Positions 56,266 to 63,893 of a DNA stretch of 64,000 bases are shown piece after piece. Position 1 is the first letter of the stretch. Every line of letters starts with the position of its first letter. The DNA is taken from contig JAITVY010000036.1 of NCBI GenBank assembly GCA_031285565.1, forward strand, positions 1-64,000. Direction: 5' to 3'. A program made the translations under genes and the position numbers. Under the pieces are notes generated by a model, which was not told where the DNA came from, made no database searches, and worked only from the letters and a program-made list of their open reading frames with translations. The stretch is from Tannerella sp. (GTDB taxonomy: Bacteria; Bacteroidota; Bacteroidia; Bacteroidales; Tannerellaceae).

Positions 56266-56455
56266 GTTACATGTTAATTTAAAATTCAATAAATATATTT
56301 TGAAGTTACTATGATCTTTTGCTGAATCAATAAGTTTTTTTGATCGGTTCATCATTTTTAGCTTTCCGGGAAATTAATTGTTCTTTTGTTGTGCTCAGAT
56401 GATGTATAGGATTCTTATTCTTCATATCAAGTAAACTTTTTCATCTTTTATAGTT

Positions 56456-57004
56456 TTATTGTACCATCATTTTACTCATAATATCAGCGATTCGTTTTCG
56501 TGCGCGGTGTAATTTTACTTTCACATTCGATTCTGTAAGACCTGTTATCTCAGCAATATCTTTAATCGAATTGTCTTCCAGATAGAAAAGACTAAGTATT
56601 AATCCTTCGTCTTTAGGCATTTTACTCAGTGCTGTGTTTACCAGAGTTTTCCGTTCTCTATCTTCAATTTGACTTATCGTATCGAGATCGGAGTAAAAGC
56701 CGGAAGTGTCTATTTGATTGTATTCAACATATTGTACATTGTATGTTGTGCTTTTAGCCTCTGTTATAGCTGTGTTATAGACAATCCGGTAGAACCAGGT
56801 TGAGAATTTGCTGTCTGATTTAAATGTATGAAGATTATGGAAAGTTTTTACAAATGCATTTTGCACAATATCTTCTGCATCCTGCATATTTCCGCAGACA
56901 CGAAAGGCTATGGTCATAGCCATATCCTGATATGTATCAACAAAGTAGCCGAAGGCAGATGTGTCTCCCTTCAGCACTTTGTGTATCTGCAGTTTTTCGT
57001 CCAT
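56456..57004 (-). CDS. ECF RNA polymerase sigma factor (RpoE-like)
   Basis: The 182 residues show region 2 (about 15-85, AFGYFVDTYQDMAMTIAFRV, DAEDIVQNAFVKTFHNL, KFSTWFYRIVYNTAI) and region 4 (about 125-175, EGLILSLFYLEDNSIKDIAEI and TESNVKVKLHRARKRI). It is close to RpoE/SigW-type ECF factors and differs from the two FecR-linked ones in this window. Its start overlaps the stop of the upstream membrane-protein gene (TAATG), so translation is coupled. A GTAAC-N18-GTC motif ahead of that gene could be an autoregulatory promoter. Confidence 0.94.
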   Translation of the reverse strand: MDEKLQIHKVLKGDTSAFGYFVDTYQDMAMTIAFRVCGNMQDAEDIVQNAFVKTFHNLHTFKSDSKFSTWFYRIVYNTAITEAKSTTYNVQYVEYNQIDTSGFYSDLDTISQIEDRERKTLVNTALSKMPKDEGLILSLFYLEDNSIKDIAEITGLTESNVKVKLHRARKRIADIMSKMMVQ

Positions 57005-57381
57005 TAATATTCTTCGTTTTCCAGTTTCTTATTCTTTACAATCAAATAGAATACAAGATACCCTAATCCGAGGCACATAATTGTAGTAGAACAAATGATC
57101 AGGAATTCGATGTACTCTCTATACCCACCACTCAGAACTATTCGTGTCCCGATAGCGATTCCGATAGCGATTCCAATACATAGGATGCCGTTTCGTAACG
57201 TTCGATATTTATTCGGGGATGGTTTAGGTCTGACCGGTGCTACAATTCCATGACGAGCTAATTCCAAACGTTCCTGACTATTGGCATTGATATTTCTTAA
57301 AAGAACCAGTGAGCCGAATATTACGGGTAAGGCGATGGTACAAACAATTGCCACTATTGGTATTAATACACTTTCTAACAT
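57004..57381 (-). CDS. Membrane protein of DUF6249 type upstream of the sigma gene
   Basis: The 125 residues have three hydrophobic segments (about 5-28, 66-86 and 91-113), separated by a basic loop with VRPKPSPNKYRTLRNG, and end in a charged tail LENEEY. I recall such proteins beside RpoE-like genes in Bacteroidota as DUF6249; this assignment is tentative. The stop codon overlaps the sigma start by one base. It may hold the sigma factor at the membrane or sense the envelope. Confidence 0.65.
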   Translation of the reverse strand: MLESVLIPIVAIVCTIALPVIFGSLVLLRNINANSQERLELARHGIVAPVRPKPSPNKYRTLRNGILCIGIAIGIAIGTRIVLSGGYREYIEFLIICSTTIMCLGLGYLVFYLIVKNKKLENEEY

Positions 57382-57424
57382 AATCTTTTTTATTTAAATG
57401 TTATTAATTTGTTTTCGAATATAT

Positions 57425-57450
57425 GACAAATAAACAGATTGAAAGGTTAC
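57425..57450 (-). promoter_or_regulatory. Candidate ECF-type autoregulatory promoter
   Basis: On the minus strand GTAACCTTTC (57450-57441) is followed after GTAAC by 18 nt and then GTC (57427-57425), the layout of an ECF -35/-10 pair. No good TAnnTTTG is present. It lies 44 nt ahead of the membrane-protein gene at 57381. Confidence 0.4.
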
Positions 57451-57627
57451 ACTTTAATGATAAAAAAACTTTTTTTATTAGTGGTCGGAGAGAAAGGGGG
57501 AAAAGTAGAATGGTAAAAGTGGAAAGTAAAGAACGGGAAAAAGAATAACTGTAGCTATCTATGTCGCAGTTTATAATTGCTGAAAAGTAAGTTGTAAGTG
57601 ATCAAAAGTAAATAGGAAAAAAAAGCT

Positions 57628-57635
57628 TAACTTTG
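57628..57635 (+). promoter_or_regulatory. Promoter -7 element of lrgAB
   Basis: TAACTTTG on plus matches TAnnTTTG, 53 nt upstream of the lrgA start codon. The 307-nt gap 57382-57688 holds this and the ECF-like site but no gene. Confidence 0.55.
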
Positions 57636-57688
57636 CTTCGTTATTCTTTATATAGGTTATTGTTGAAATAGATAGCTTCGTAATAAAA

Positions 57689-58045
57689 ATGATTAAAGGT
57701 CTCTTTTTTATTCTGCTTTTTTACTTTTTAGGAGAAATATGCAGTGTTCTGTTGGGAGGATTTATGCCTGGTAGTATAATCGGGATGATTTTGTTGTTTT
57801 TGAGTTTGTTTTTCAAACTGCTTGATCCATCCAGGGTGAGAGATGCTGCTACGGTAATAACAAAAAATATGGCTGTATTTTTTGTGCCTCCGGCTGTGGG
57901 ATTGATGGCGTACGCGGAGCTTATTTCAAAGTCGATCTGGTCAATTATGCTTGCTATTATAATCAGTACGGTATTGACAATTATTGTGGTAGCTCTGGTT
58001 CAGGAGAAGATGGAGAAAAACGGGAAAAAACGCAAATTGAAATGA
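57689..58045 (+). CDS. lrgA: LrgA/CidA holin-like membrane protein
   Basis: The 118 residues have four membrane helices (about 3-22, 28-46, 62-82 and 85-107) with FMPGSIIGMILLFLSLFFK, MAVFFVPPAVGLM and a basic C-terminal tail EKNGKKRKLK. LrgA/CidA proteins form membrane oligomers linked to murein hydrolase control and, in other bacteria, to export of small acids such as pyruvate. Its stop overlaps the start of the next gene (ATGA), a clear translational coupling with lrgB. Confidence 0.88.
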   Translation: MIKGLFFILLFYFLGEICSVLLGGFMPGSIIGMILLFLSLFFKLLDPSRVRDAATVITKNMAVFFVPPAVGLMAYAELISKSIWSIMLAIIISTVLTIIVVALVQEKMEKNGKKRKLK

Positions 58046-58752
58046 ATGAATTGTTTGATAAAATAAAACCGTTGTTTTCCGGTGAAGTATTTTTACTCGC
58101 ATTGACATTAGGTTCATTTTTATTCGGTATTTATCTGTATAAGCGTTTGAAATTTCCATTGATTCAGCCTCTATTGATTGCGGTTGCAATCATTATTCCT
58201 TTTTTGAAGATTGCAGAGATTGATTATACGACGTTTTACGAACAGACCCGGATACTCAGTTTTATGCTGGGACCGAGTGTGGTTGCTTTGGGTTATGTAC
58301 TTTATGAACAGATTGAGCATATTAAAGGAAATGTGATTTCAATTCTTACATCTGTATTTATCGGAAGTATTGTAGGGATTGGCAGTGTGATCGGTGTTGC
58401 AAAATTGTTTGGGGCAGATCGAATGTTACTGATGTCATTGGCTCCTAAATCAGTAACTACTCCTATTGCGATCAGTATTGCCGAACAGACAGGTGGTGTG
58501 CCTGAGCTAGCAGTGGCTTTTGTTGTTATATGCGGTATTTTTGGGGGATTGGTTGGGCCGGTACTCTTGAGGTCTTTGGGTATAAAAAGCCGGATTGCTA
58601 AAGGACTGGCTATGGGATCAGCATCGCATGCCCTGGGTACTGCCCGTGCGTTGGAAATGGGGGCAATTGAAGGTGCAATTAGTGGATTGGCTATAGGGAT
58701 TATGGGGATTATGACTGCATTGTTGGTCCCTTTTGTAGAGAGGTTTCTGTGA
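58042..58752 (+). CDS. lrgB: LrgB/CidB membrane protein
   Basis: The 236 residues have about eight hydrophobic helices. Typical marks of the family are LGPSVVALGYVLYEQIEHIK, LLMSLAPKSVTTPIAISIAEQ and GLAMGSASHALGTARALEMG. It pairs with LrgA, whose stop overlaps its start by 4 nt. Its role is inferred from the family: modulation of murein hydrolase activity or solute export. Confidence 0.9.
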   Translation: MNELFDKIKPLFSGEVFLLALTLGSFLFGIYLYKRLKFPLIQPLLIAVAIIIPFLKIAEIDYTTFYEQTRILSFMLGPSVVALGYVLYEQIEHIKGNVISILTSVFIGSIVGIGSVIGVAKLFGADRMLLMSLAPKSVTTPIAISIAEQTGGVPELAVAFVVICGIFGGLVGPVLLRSLGIKSRIAKGLAMGSASHALGTARALEMGAIEGAISGLAIGIMGIMTALLVPFVERFL

Positions 58753-58768
58753 TAGAAAGTCAGGTAAA

Positions 58769-58805
58769 AGGAAAAAGGTGAAAGGAAAAAGGTGAAAGGC
58801 AAAAG
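58769..58805 (+). repeat. Short tandem 14-bp repeat
   Basis: The unit AGGAAAAAGGTGAA is repeated exactly twice (58769-58782, 58783-58796) with a partial third copy AGGCAAAAG to 58805, in the gap after lrgB. It is probably non-coding slippage. Confidence 0.75.
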
Positions 58806-58851
58806 AATTGATTAATTGGAAAAACCTTTATCCTGATTTCAAAATATAATG

Positions 58852-58859
58852 TATATTTG
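58852..58859 (+). promoter_or_regulatory. Promoter -7 element of the GDSL hydrolase
   Basis: TATATTTG matches TAnnTTTG, 31 nt ahead of the Met at 58891. It overlaps an upstream in-frame ATG (58849), so the later Met is the likely start. Confidence 0.6.
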
Positions 58860-58890
58860 CTACTCAATAAATAAACTTAAAGTTAGTATA

Positions 58891-59661
58891 ATGAATAACC
58901 GACGTGATTTTCTTAAAAAGGGAACAATGGCCGGATTAAGCCTGATGATGTTGCCGGAATTAGCCAAAGCTGTAGTTAAAGAACAGAACGGTGTTTCTGC
59001 ACCCAAAATACAGTTGAAAAAGGATAGTGTGATTCTTTTTCAAGGTGATTCGATTACAGATAGCGGACGTAATAAGGAAAGTAATATATGTAATACCTTT
59101 GATCAGTTAGGGAGTGGTTATGCGCTGTTCACTGCTACCCAATTATTAAAAACACATGCTGATAAACAGCTAAAGATATATAACAGGGGTATTAGTGGCA
59201 ATAAAGTATATCAATTGCGTGAGCGTTGGGAGATGGAAACATTGGCTTTTATGCCGGATGTTTTGAGTATCCTGATTGGTGTGAATGATTACTGGCATAC
59301 ATTGAGTGGCGGATATAAAGGTACACTTGAAATATATGATACAGACTTGCGTGCTTTATTGAAATATACGAAAGAGAAACTGCCGAATGTTCAATTGGTT
59401 CTTTGCGAGCCGTTTGCTGTTAAAGGGGGGGCTGCTATTGATGAACCGAAGTGGTTCCCTATGTTTGATGACTATCGCAAGGCTCTCAAACAGATTTCCG
59501 ATGATTTTAATGCTGTTTTTGTCCCCTATCAGTCTGCATTTGATGCAGCTATGAAATTAGCACCTGCGCGTTATTGGGCTGCAGACGGAGTACATCCGGA
59601 CCTGCCGGGGCGCCAATTAATGGCTGATGTCTGGTTGGAAGCAACGGGGTTGAGCAAATGA
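58891..59661 (+). CDS. SGNH/GDSL hydrolase with twin-arginine-like leader
   Basis: The 256 residues begin MNNRRDFLKKGTMAGLSLMM, a twin-arginine-type leader (Arg4-Arg5). The GDSL block is FQGDSITDSGR (catalytic Ser54), followed by GISGNKVYQLRERW, GVNDYWH and the C-terminal DGVHPDLPG (Asp232, His235). Such enzymes hydrolyse esters or acetyl groups of carbohydrates or lipids. The start at 58891 was chosen over an ATG at 58849 because a -7 box overlaps the latter. The enzyme is exported, probably folded. Confidence 0.88.
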   Translation: MNNRRDFLKKGTMAGLSLMMLPELAKAVVKEQNGVSAPKIQLKKDSVILFQGDSITDSGRNKESNICNTFDQLGSGYALFTATQLLKTHADKQLKIYNRGISGNKVYQLRERWEMETLAFMPDVLSILIGVNDYWHTLSGGYKGTLEIYDTDLRALLKYTKEKLPNVQLVLCEPFAVKGGAAIDEPKWFPMFDDYRKALKQISDDFNAVFVPYQSAFDAAMKLAPARYWAADGVHPDLPGRQLMADVWLEATGLSK

Positions 59662-59801
59662 TCAAGGATTTATTCATTGGGCATTGAATTGGAGCGAAGC
59701 GGAAATCAGCCATAGTCAAAGTGGAAAATTGAAAATGATAGAAAGAGGCTAAAGGCAAAGTAAAGGATTTTAAGTATAATCAGGTTTGGTAAAAATAGAA
59801 T

Positions 59802-59841
59802 CATCTTATCTCAAAAAAATGTTGAGATAAGGTGCTATTTT
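59802..59841 (+). terminator. Terminator-like hairpin before the tRNA cluster
   Basis: CTTATCTCA (59805-59813) pairs with TGAGATAAG (59823-59831), extendable to 12 bp with one G-T pair, followed by CTATTTT. It lies about 140 nt after the GDSL hydrolase stop. Confidence 0.65.
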
Positions 59842-59854
59842 ATGAAAAAAGAAT

Positions 59855-59862
59855 TATCTTTG
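59855..59862 (+). promoter_or_regulatory. Promoter -7 element of the tRNA cluster
   Basis: TATCTTTG matches TAnnTTTG, 12 nt upstream of tRNA-Gly. Confidence 0.65.
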
Positions 59863-59874
59863 CGCTCGTTATTT

Positions 59875-59947
59875 GCGGAAGTAGCTCAGTTGGTAGAGCA
59901 TAACCTTGCCAAGGTTAGGGTCGCGGGTTCGAGTCCCGTCTTCCGCT
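59875..59947 (+). tRNA. tRNA-Gly (anticodon GCC)
   Basis: GCGGAAG pairs with CTTCCGC, the anticodon loop TTGCCAA gives GCC, and the T-arm is GCGGGTTCGAGTCCCGT. 73 nt with a discriminator T; CCA is not encoded. Confidence 0.97.
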
Positions 59948-60050
59948 CGTTTTCTTGTTTTAATCGACATGGAAACATTTGAATTCCTTATTTTGTAAAG
60001 GTTGAAGAGTGGCATGCGGCCATCTTTTTACAGAGATAAGTGAGAGTAAT

Positions 60051-60133
60051 GCCCAGGTGGCGGAATTGGTAGACGCGCTCGTTTCAGGTGCGAGTGGTTA
60101 ATAGCCGTGCAGGTTCGAGTCCTGTTCTGGGCA
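60051..60133 (+). tRNA. tRNA-Leu (anticodon CAG)
   Basis: GCCCAGG pairs with TCTGGGC (one G-T), the anticodon loop TTCAGGT gives CAG, and a long variable arm is present, as expected for tRNA-Leu. 83 nt without CCA. Confidence 0.95.
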
Positions 60134-60150
60134 CATATCCAAGCAGATAT

Positions 60151-60234
60151 GCGCAGGTGGTGGAATTGGTAGACACGCTACTTTGAGGGGGTAGTGCCGG
60201 TAACGGTGTGTGAGTTCAAATCTCATCCTGCGTA
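60151..60234 (+). tRNA. tRNA-Leu (anticodon GAG)
   Basis: GCGCAGG pairs with CCTGCGT (first pair G-T), the anticodon loop TTGAGGG gives GAG, and a long variable arm is present. 84 nt; CCA is not encoded. Confidence 0.95.
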
Positions 60235-60296
60235 CCGAACACATATATCTGCTGTTATTTCTTTACATTTTTGGAATAAAAAGTTAGGTGGAAAAG

Positions 60297-60327
60297 TTTG
60301 TAAAGAAAAAAAATATTCTTATCTTTG
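60297..60327 (+). promoter_or_regulatory. Strong promoter of rpmB-rpmG-DUF4295 (TTTG-N19-TATCTTTG)
   Basis: TTTG (60297-60300), 19 nt, then TATCTTTG (60320-60327) match the Bacteroidota primary-sigma consensus exactly. rpmB starts 42 nt downstream. Confidence 0.9.
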
Positions 60328-60369
60328 CGCCCTAATTAAGAAAATTGATTTGCATAAAATATAAAAGCG

Positions 60370-60621
60370 ATGTCTAAGATTTGTCAAATTACCGGAAAGA
60401 AAGCAATGGTTGGTAATAACGTTGCTCACTCAAATAAACGGACGAAACGTAAATTCAATGTGAATTTATTTTCGAAAAAATTCTATTGGGTAGAAGAAGA
60501 TCGTTGGGTTAACCTGAATATATCGGCATCAGGATTGCGCCTGATAAATAAAGTTGGTTTGGATGCGGCTATTAAAGACGCTGCCAGTAAAGGCTTTCTG
60601 CCGGTAGAAAAGTTACAGTAA
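60370..60621 (+). CDS. rpmB: Ribosomal protein bL28
   Basis: The 83 residues are the large-subunit protein L28, [20 protein letters not shown] then [21 protein letters not shown] single Cys is present in place of the zinc CxxC pair, so this is the zinc-free form. It is the first gene of the rpmB-rpmG-DUF4295 cluster and sits behind a strong promoter. Confidence 0.97.
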   Translation: MSKICQITGKKAMVGNNVAHSNKRTKRKFNVNLFSKKFYWVEEDRWVNLNISASGLRLINKVGLDAAIKDAASKGFLPVEKLQ

Positions 60622-60641
60622 TAGCTGTCTAACGTATAATT

Positions 60642-60647
60642 AGGAGG
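60642..60647 (+). promoter_or_regulatory. Shine-Dalgarno sequence of rpmG
   Basis: AGGAGG lies 8 nt upstream of the rpmG ATG, a full match to the anti-SD end of 16S rRNA. An AGGAG (60846-60850) lies in the same place before the DUF4295 gene. Most genes in this window have none, so these two are unusual here. Confidence 0.85.
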
Positions 60648-60655
60648 AAACAGAA

Positions 60656-60844
60656 ATGGCTAAGAAAGTAAAAGGAAACAGAGTTCAGGTAATTCTTGAG
60701 TGTACCGAACATAAAGAAAGCGGCATGCCGGGTATGTCTCGTTATATTACAACGAAAAACAGAAAAAATACAACACAACGTTTGGAAATAAAGAAGTACA
60801 ATCCTGTGTTGAAGAAAATGACAGTGCATAAAGAAATTAAGTAA
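60656..60844 (+). CDS. rpmG: Ribosomal protein bL33
   Basis: The 62 residues are L33 of the large subunit ([39 protein letters not shown]). Only one Cys is present, so it is the form without zinc. The start is fixed by a full Shine-Dalgarno sequence. Confidence 0.97.
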   Translation: MAKKVKGNRVQVILECTEHKESGMPGMSRYITTKNRKNTTQRLEIKKYNPVLKKMTVHKEIK

Positions 60845-60858
60845 TAGGAGATTAAACC

Positions 60859-61011
60859 ATGGCAAAGAAAGCAGTAGCATCATTTAAAAAAGGCGATGGC
60901 CGTACTTATTCGAAAGTGATTAAGATGGTGAAGTCACCGAAAACAGGAGCATATATCTTTCAGGAAGAGATGATTCCGAATGAAGAAGTAAAAGATTATT
61001 TTGCAAAGTAA
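60859..61011 (+). CDS. DUF4295 small protein, probable ribosomal protein bL38
   Basis: The 50-residue basic protein reads MAKKAVASFKKGDGRTYSKV then IKMVKSPKTGAYIFQEEMIP and ends DYFAK. It is found beside rpmG throughout Bacteroidota as DUF4295. I recall that the Flavobacterium johnsoniae ribosome structure assigned an extra large-subunit protein, bL38, that I believe is this family; this should be verified. The start is supported by AGGAG 8 nt upstream. It is 14 nt behind rpmG. Confidence 0.88.
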   Translation: MAKKAVASFKKGDGRTYSKVIKMVKSPKTGAYIFQEEMIPNEEVKDYFAK

Positions 61012-61034
61012 TTTTGCTGAAATTATATATATGT

Positions 61035-61067
61035 AAAAAAGAGCTTTTTTTAAAAAGCTCTTTTTTT
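61035..61067. terminator. Bidirectional intrinsic terminator
   Basis: AAAAAAGAGCTTTTT pairs with AAAAAGCTCTTTTTT around a 2-nt centre, followed by T. It ends the rpmB-rpmG-DUF4295 transcript and the convergent ridA transcript. Confidence 0.9.
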
Positions 61068-61071
61068 GTTT

Positions 61072-61452
61072 TTATGCTTTACAAGCAATCACTTCTATCT
61101 CAACCAGTCCGTTTTTTGGAAGCGTTTTGACTGCTACTGCAGAACGTGCGGGATAGCCTCCTTCGAAATGGGATGCATATACTTCGTTTATTGTAGCGAA
61201 ATCTGCCATATCTGCCAGAAATACAGTTGTTTTTATGATATCATGCATCGTGAATCCTGCTTCTGTAAGGATAGCATTGATGTTTTTAAATACCTGGAAT
61301 GTTTGTTCTTTAACGTTTCCTTCCACAAAATCACCGGTAACCGGATCTATTCCTAACTGACCAGAGGCAAATAGCATATTATCAACCCGGATTGCCTGAC
61401 TATATGGTCCGATTGCGGCAGGCGCATGTGTTGTTTGTATTACTTTTTTCAT
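61072..61452 (-). CDS. ridA: RidA-family reactive intermediate deaminase
   Basis: RidA hydrolyses reactive enamines and imines formed by PLP enzymes. The 126 residues show APAAIGPYSQAIRV, FASGQLGIDPVTGDF, TFQVFKNINAILTEAG and the signature PARSAVAVKTLPKNGLVEIE with the conserved Arg and Glu. It lies 27 nt after rlmB on the same strand. Confidence 0.95.
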   Translation of the reverse strand: MKKVIQTTHAPAAIGPYSQAIRVDNMLFASGQLGIDPVTGDFVEGNVKEQTFQVFKNINAILTEAGFTMHDIIKTTVFLADMADFATINEVYASHFEGGYPARSAVAVKTLPKNGLVEIEVIACKA

Positions 61453-61479
61453 CTTTTTAATATAAATAATGTGATGTTT

Positions 61480-62217
61480 TTAATTCATTCGTTGTCTTAC
61501 TCCTTCATATACCAGAATCGATGTTGCTACTGACACATTGAGTGAACCAATGGTGCCAAACAAGGGTATCTTAATCATATCATCACAACTTCTTAAGTTT
61601 TCGGGAGAGACGCCTGTGTCTTCCGCTCCCATTACAATGGCAACAGGTCCGGTAAATGAGACTTCGGTATAATTTTTTACAGCTTTTTCGGTTGCAGCAA
61701 GTACTGTCACACCACAATCTTTCAAGTAACGAATTGCCTGATTGATTGATTTTTCTTTGCAGACAGGTAGTATATTTAATGCTCCGGCTGAGGTTTTCAT
61801 TGCATCGCCATTGACAGAAACACTGTCTCTTGACGGAATAACAATCGCGTCTACTCCGGCACATTCGCAAGTACGTGCAATTGCCCCAAAATTTCGTACA
61901 TCTGTGATACCGTCCAGTAGTACAATGAAGGGATCTTTACCTTGTTCGAATACAAATGGGATAATATCTTCAAGGCGATGGTATGTGACGACTGAAACAA
62001 ATGCAATCACTCCCTGGTGATTTTTGCGTGTAATACGATTCAAACGTTCGACCGGTACACGTTGTACAGGAATATTCAAATCTTTTAATGCGCTGTATAG
62101 TTCTTTAATCAACTCTCCCTGCAAATCTTTTTTTACAAGTATTTTGTCGATTTCTTTTCCGGCTTGTATGGCTTCAATTATAGCGCGGATGCCAAATATT
62201 ATATCGTTTTCTTTCAT
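61480..62217 (-). CDS. rlmB: 23S rRNA (guanosine2251-2'-O)-methyltransferase
   Basis: The 245 residues are a SpoU-family enzyme: an N-terminal substrate-binding domain (IFGIRAIIEAIQAGKEIDKI) and a trefoil-knot domain with LDGITDVRNFGAIARTCE, VMGAEDTGVSPENLR and FGTIGSLNVSVATSILVYEG. It methylates the ribose of G2251 in 23S rRNA. Its start overlaps the end of recN by 4 nt (ATGA), so the two are coupled. Confidence 0.95.
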   Translation of the reverse strand: MKENDIIFGIRAIIEAIQAGKEIDKILVKKDLQGELIKELYSALKDLNIPVQRVPVERLNRITRKNHQGVIAFVSVVTYHRLEDIIPFVFEQGKDPFIVLLDGITDVRNFGAIARTCECAGVDAIVIPSRDSVSVNGDAMKTSAGALNILPVCKEKSINQAIRYLKDCGVTVLAATEKAVKNYTEVSFTGPVAIVMGAEDTGVSPENLRSCDDMIKIPLFGTIGSLNVSVATSILVYEGVRQRMN

Positions 62218-63878
62218 TGTCGGTTGTTCAATAATTCTTTTGCATTAGCCAATGCTGCTACGGTTAAGGAAGAGCCACTCAACATACGGGCAATTTCGTT
62301 GATACGTTCGTTCGTGTCTAGCTGACGGATGCGGGTGTAAGTTCGTTCGGTTGTATCTTCTTTATACACGTAGTATTGTTCGTTGCCTTTCGCTGCAATT
62401 TGAGGCAAATGTGTAATGGTGATTACCTGCATCTTTTGTCCCAGATCGTGCATGATATCTGCCATCTTGTCTGCTACTTCGCCGGATGTACCTGTGTCGA
62501 TTTCGTCGAAGATAATTGTAGGCAATGCCGTATATCCGGCAATCATTGCTTTAATGCAGAGCATAAGACGTGATATCTCACCTCCAGAAGCTGTTTGGGC
62601 TACTGGTTTTACAGATTCGTTTTTATTAGCAGAAAAAAGGAAATTTATTTCATCTATTCCATCCGCACCGGGCTTTGGTTTTGGAATGAAGTTAATTTTA
62701 AATTGAGTATTTGGAATTCCCAGCAAAACCATGCGTTTGATGATTTCTTCTTCAATGGTTTTGGCAGATTTTTTTCGTAAGGCACTAATTTCGTTTGCTT
62801 GTTTGATTAATCTTTCGTACGACGTTTGTTGCTGTTTGGTGATAGCAGTAATTTCTTCTTCGAACGATTCGATCTGATGCAATTGTGCTTCGAATTTGTG
62901 TAGACATTCAACTAATTCGTCTGCTGATTTTACATGGTGTTTTTGTTGTAACGAATAAAGTGTATTTAACCGGTTATTTACCCATTCTAACCGTTCCGGT
63001 TCAAAATCAATATCTTCTTTTAAAATATCAATTTCTGAAGCTAAGTCTTTTAGTTCAATATAAGCAGATTGTAAGCGCTCAGCAAATTCTTTTGCTTTTG
63101 GGTAAAATGTGTTTAATGAGTTAATAGCGGTTAGTGACTCTTTTACTAGTGGTGTTACTCCTTGTTCATCGCCATTGAGTAGTCCTGTTACTTTATATAA
63201 AGCACTTTTGATTTCTTCGGTATGGGACAAGATTTCCAACTCTTGCTCAAGTTCTGCTTGTTCTCCTTCTATTGGTTTAACTGCTTTTAGTTCTTCATAC
63301 TGAAAGCGAATATAATCTTCTTCATCTTTTGCTCTGGAAGCTTTTTCTGTCAGATCATTTAACTGATTCGTAAATGAGAGGTAGTTGTTATATTCCTTTT
63401 TGTATATATCTAATATGTGAGAGGTTTGAGCAATTGTATCGACTACATTTAGTTGAAAGTGTGTGTCTGCCAATAGCAGGTTTTGATGCTGCGAATGAAT
63501 ATCAATAAGCCTGTCACCCAGTAGTTTTATAACAGATAACGGTGCAGGTGTATCATTTACAAAAGCGCGTGATTTGCCTGAAATTAATAATTCACGCCGT
63601 ATGATACAGTTTTGTGCATCGAATTCGAGGTCGTTTGCCTCAAAGAACTCTTCCAGATGATATGCGGATATGTCGAATGCAGCTTCGACAATACATTTTT
63701 CGGCATTAGCCTGAATACTTTTGCTATCAGCCCGCTGGCCTAAAACGAGGCCTAATGCTCCTAAGATAATAGACTTTCCGGCACCTGTCTCACCTGTTAA
63801 AACCGAAAAACCATCTTTAAACTGGATATTTAAATTGTCAATGAGTACAAAGTTTTGTATAAGTAACGATTTTAGCAT
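62214..63878 (-). CDS. recN: DNA repair protein RecN
   Basis: RecN is an SMC-like ATPase for double-strand-break repair. The 554 residues have Walker A GETGAGKSI (29-37), a coiled-coil region in the middle (about 150-380), the signature SGGEISRLMLCIKAM and Walker B PTIIFDEIDTGTSG. It lies 15 nt after the gene running off the right edge, on the same strand, and is translationally coupled to rlmB. Confidence 0.96.
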   Translation of the reverse strand: MLKSLLIQNFVLIDNLNIQFKDGFSVLTGETGAGKSIILGALGLVLGQRADSKSIQANAEKCIVEAAFDISAYHLEEFFEANDLEFDAQNCIIRRELLISGKSRAFVNDTPAPLSVIKLLGDRLIDIHSQHQNLLLADTHFQLNVVDTIAQTSHILDIYKKEYNNYLSFTNQLNDLTEKASRAKDEEDYIRFQYEELKAVKPIEGEQAELEQELEILSHTEEIKSALYKVTGLLNGDEQGVTPLVKESLTAINSLNTFYPKAKEFAERLQSAYIELKDLASEIDILKEDIDFEPERLEWVNNRLNTLYSLQQKHHVKSADELVECLHKFEAQLHQIESFEEEITAITKQQQTSYERLIKQANEISALRKKSAKTIEEEIIKRMVLLGIPNTQFKINFIPKPKPGADGIDEINFLFSANKNESVKPVAQTASGGEISRLMLCIKAMIAGYTALPTIIFDEIDTGTSGEVADKMADIMHDLGQKMQVITITHLPQIAAKGNEQYYVYKEDTTERTYTRIRQLDTNERINEIARMLSGSSLTVAALANAKELLNNRQ

Positions 63879-63893
63879 ACTTAGTTCCGGTTT

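Noticed and set aside
56268..56355. Upstream start for the small protein at 55909
   Set aside because: The extra residues (FKIYLLNFKLTCN and basic residues) do not form a signal or match the rest; the Met at 56265 gives a typical two-helix protein.
58849..58890. Upstream start for the GDSL hydrolase
   Set aside because: The -7 box TATATTTG overlaps the codons right after this ATG, and the Tat-like leader begins at 58891.
59875..60234. A tRNA-associated integration site with an integrated element
   Set aside because: The tRNAs are complete, no integrase or direct repeat of a tRNA end was seen and housekeeping genes lie on both sides.
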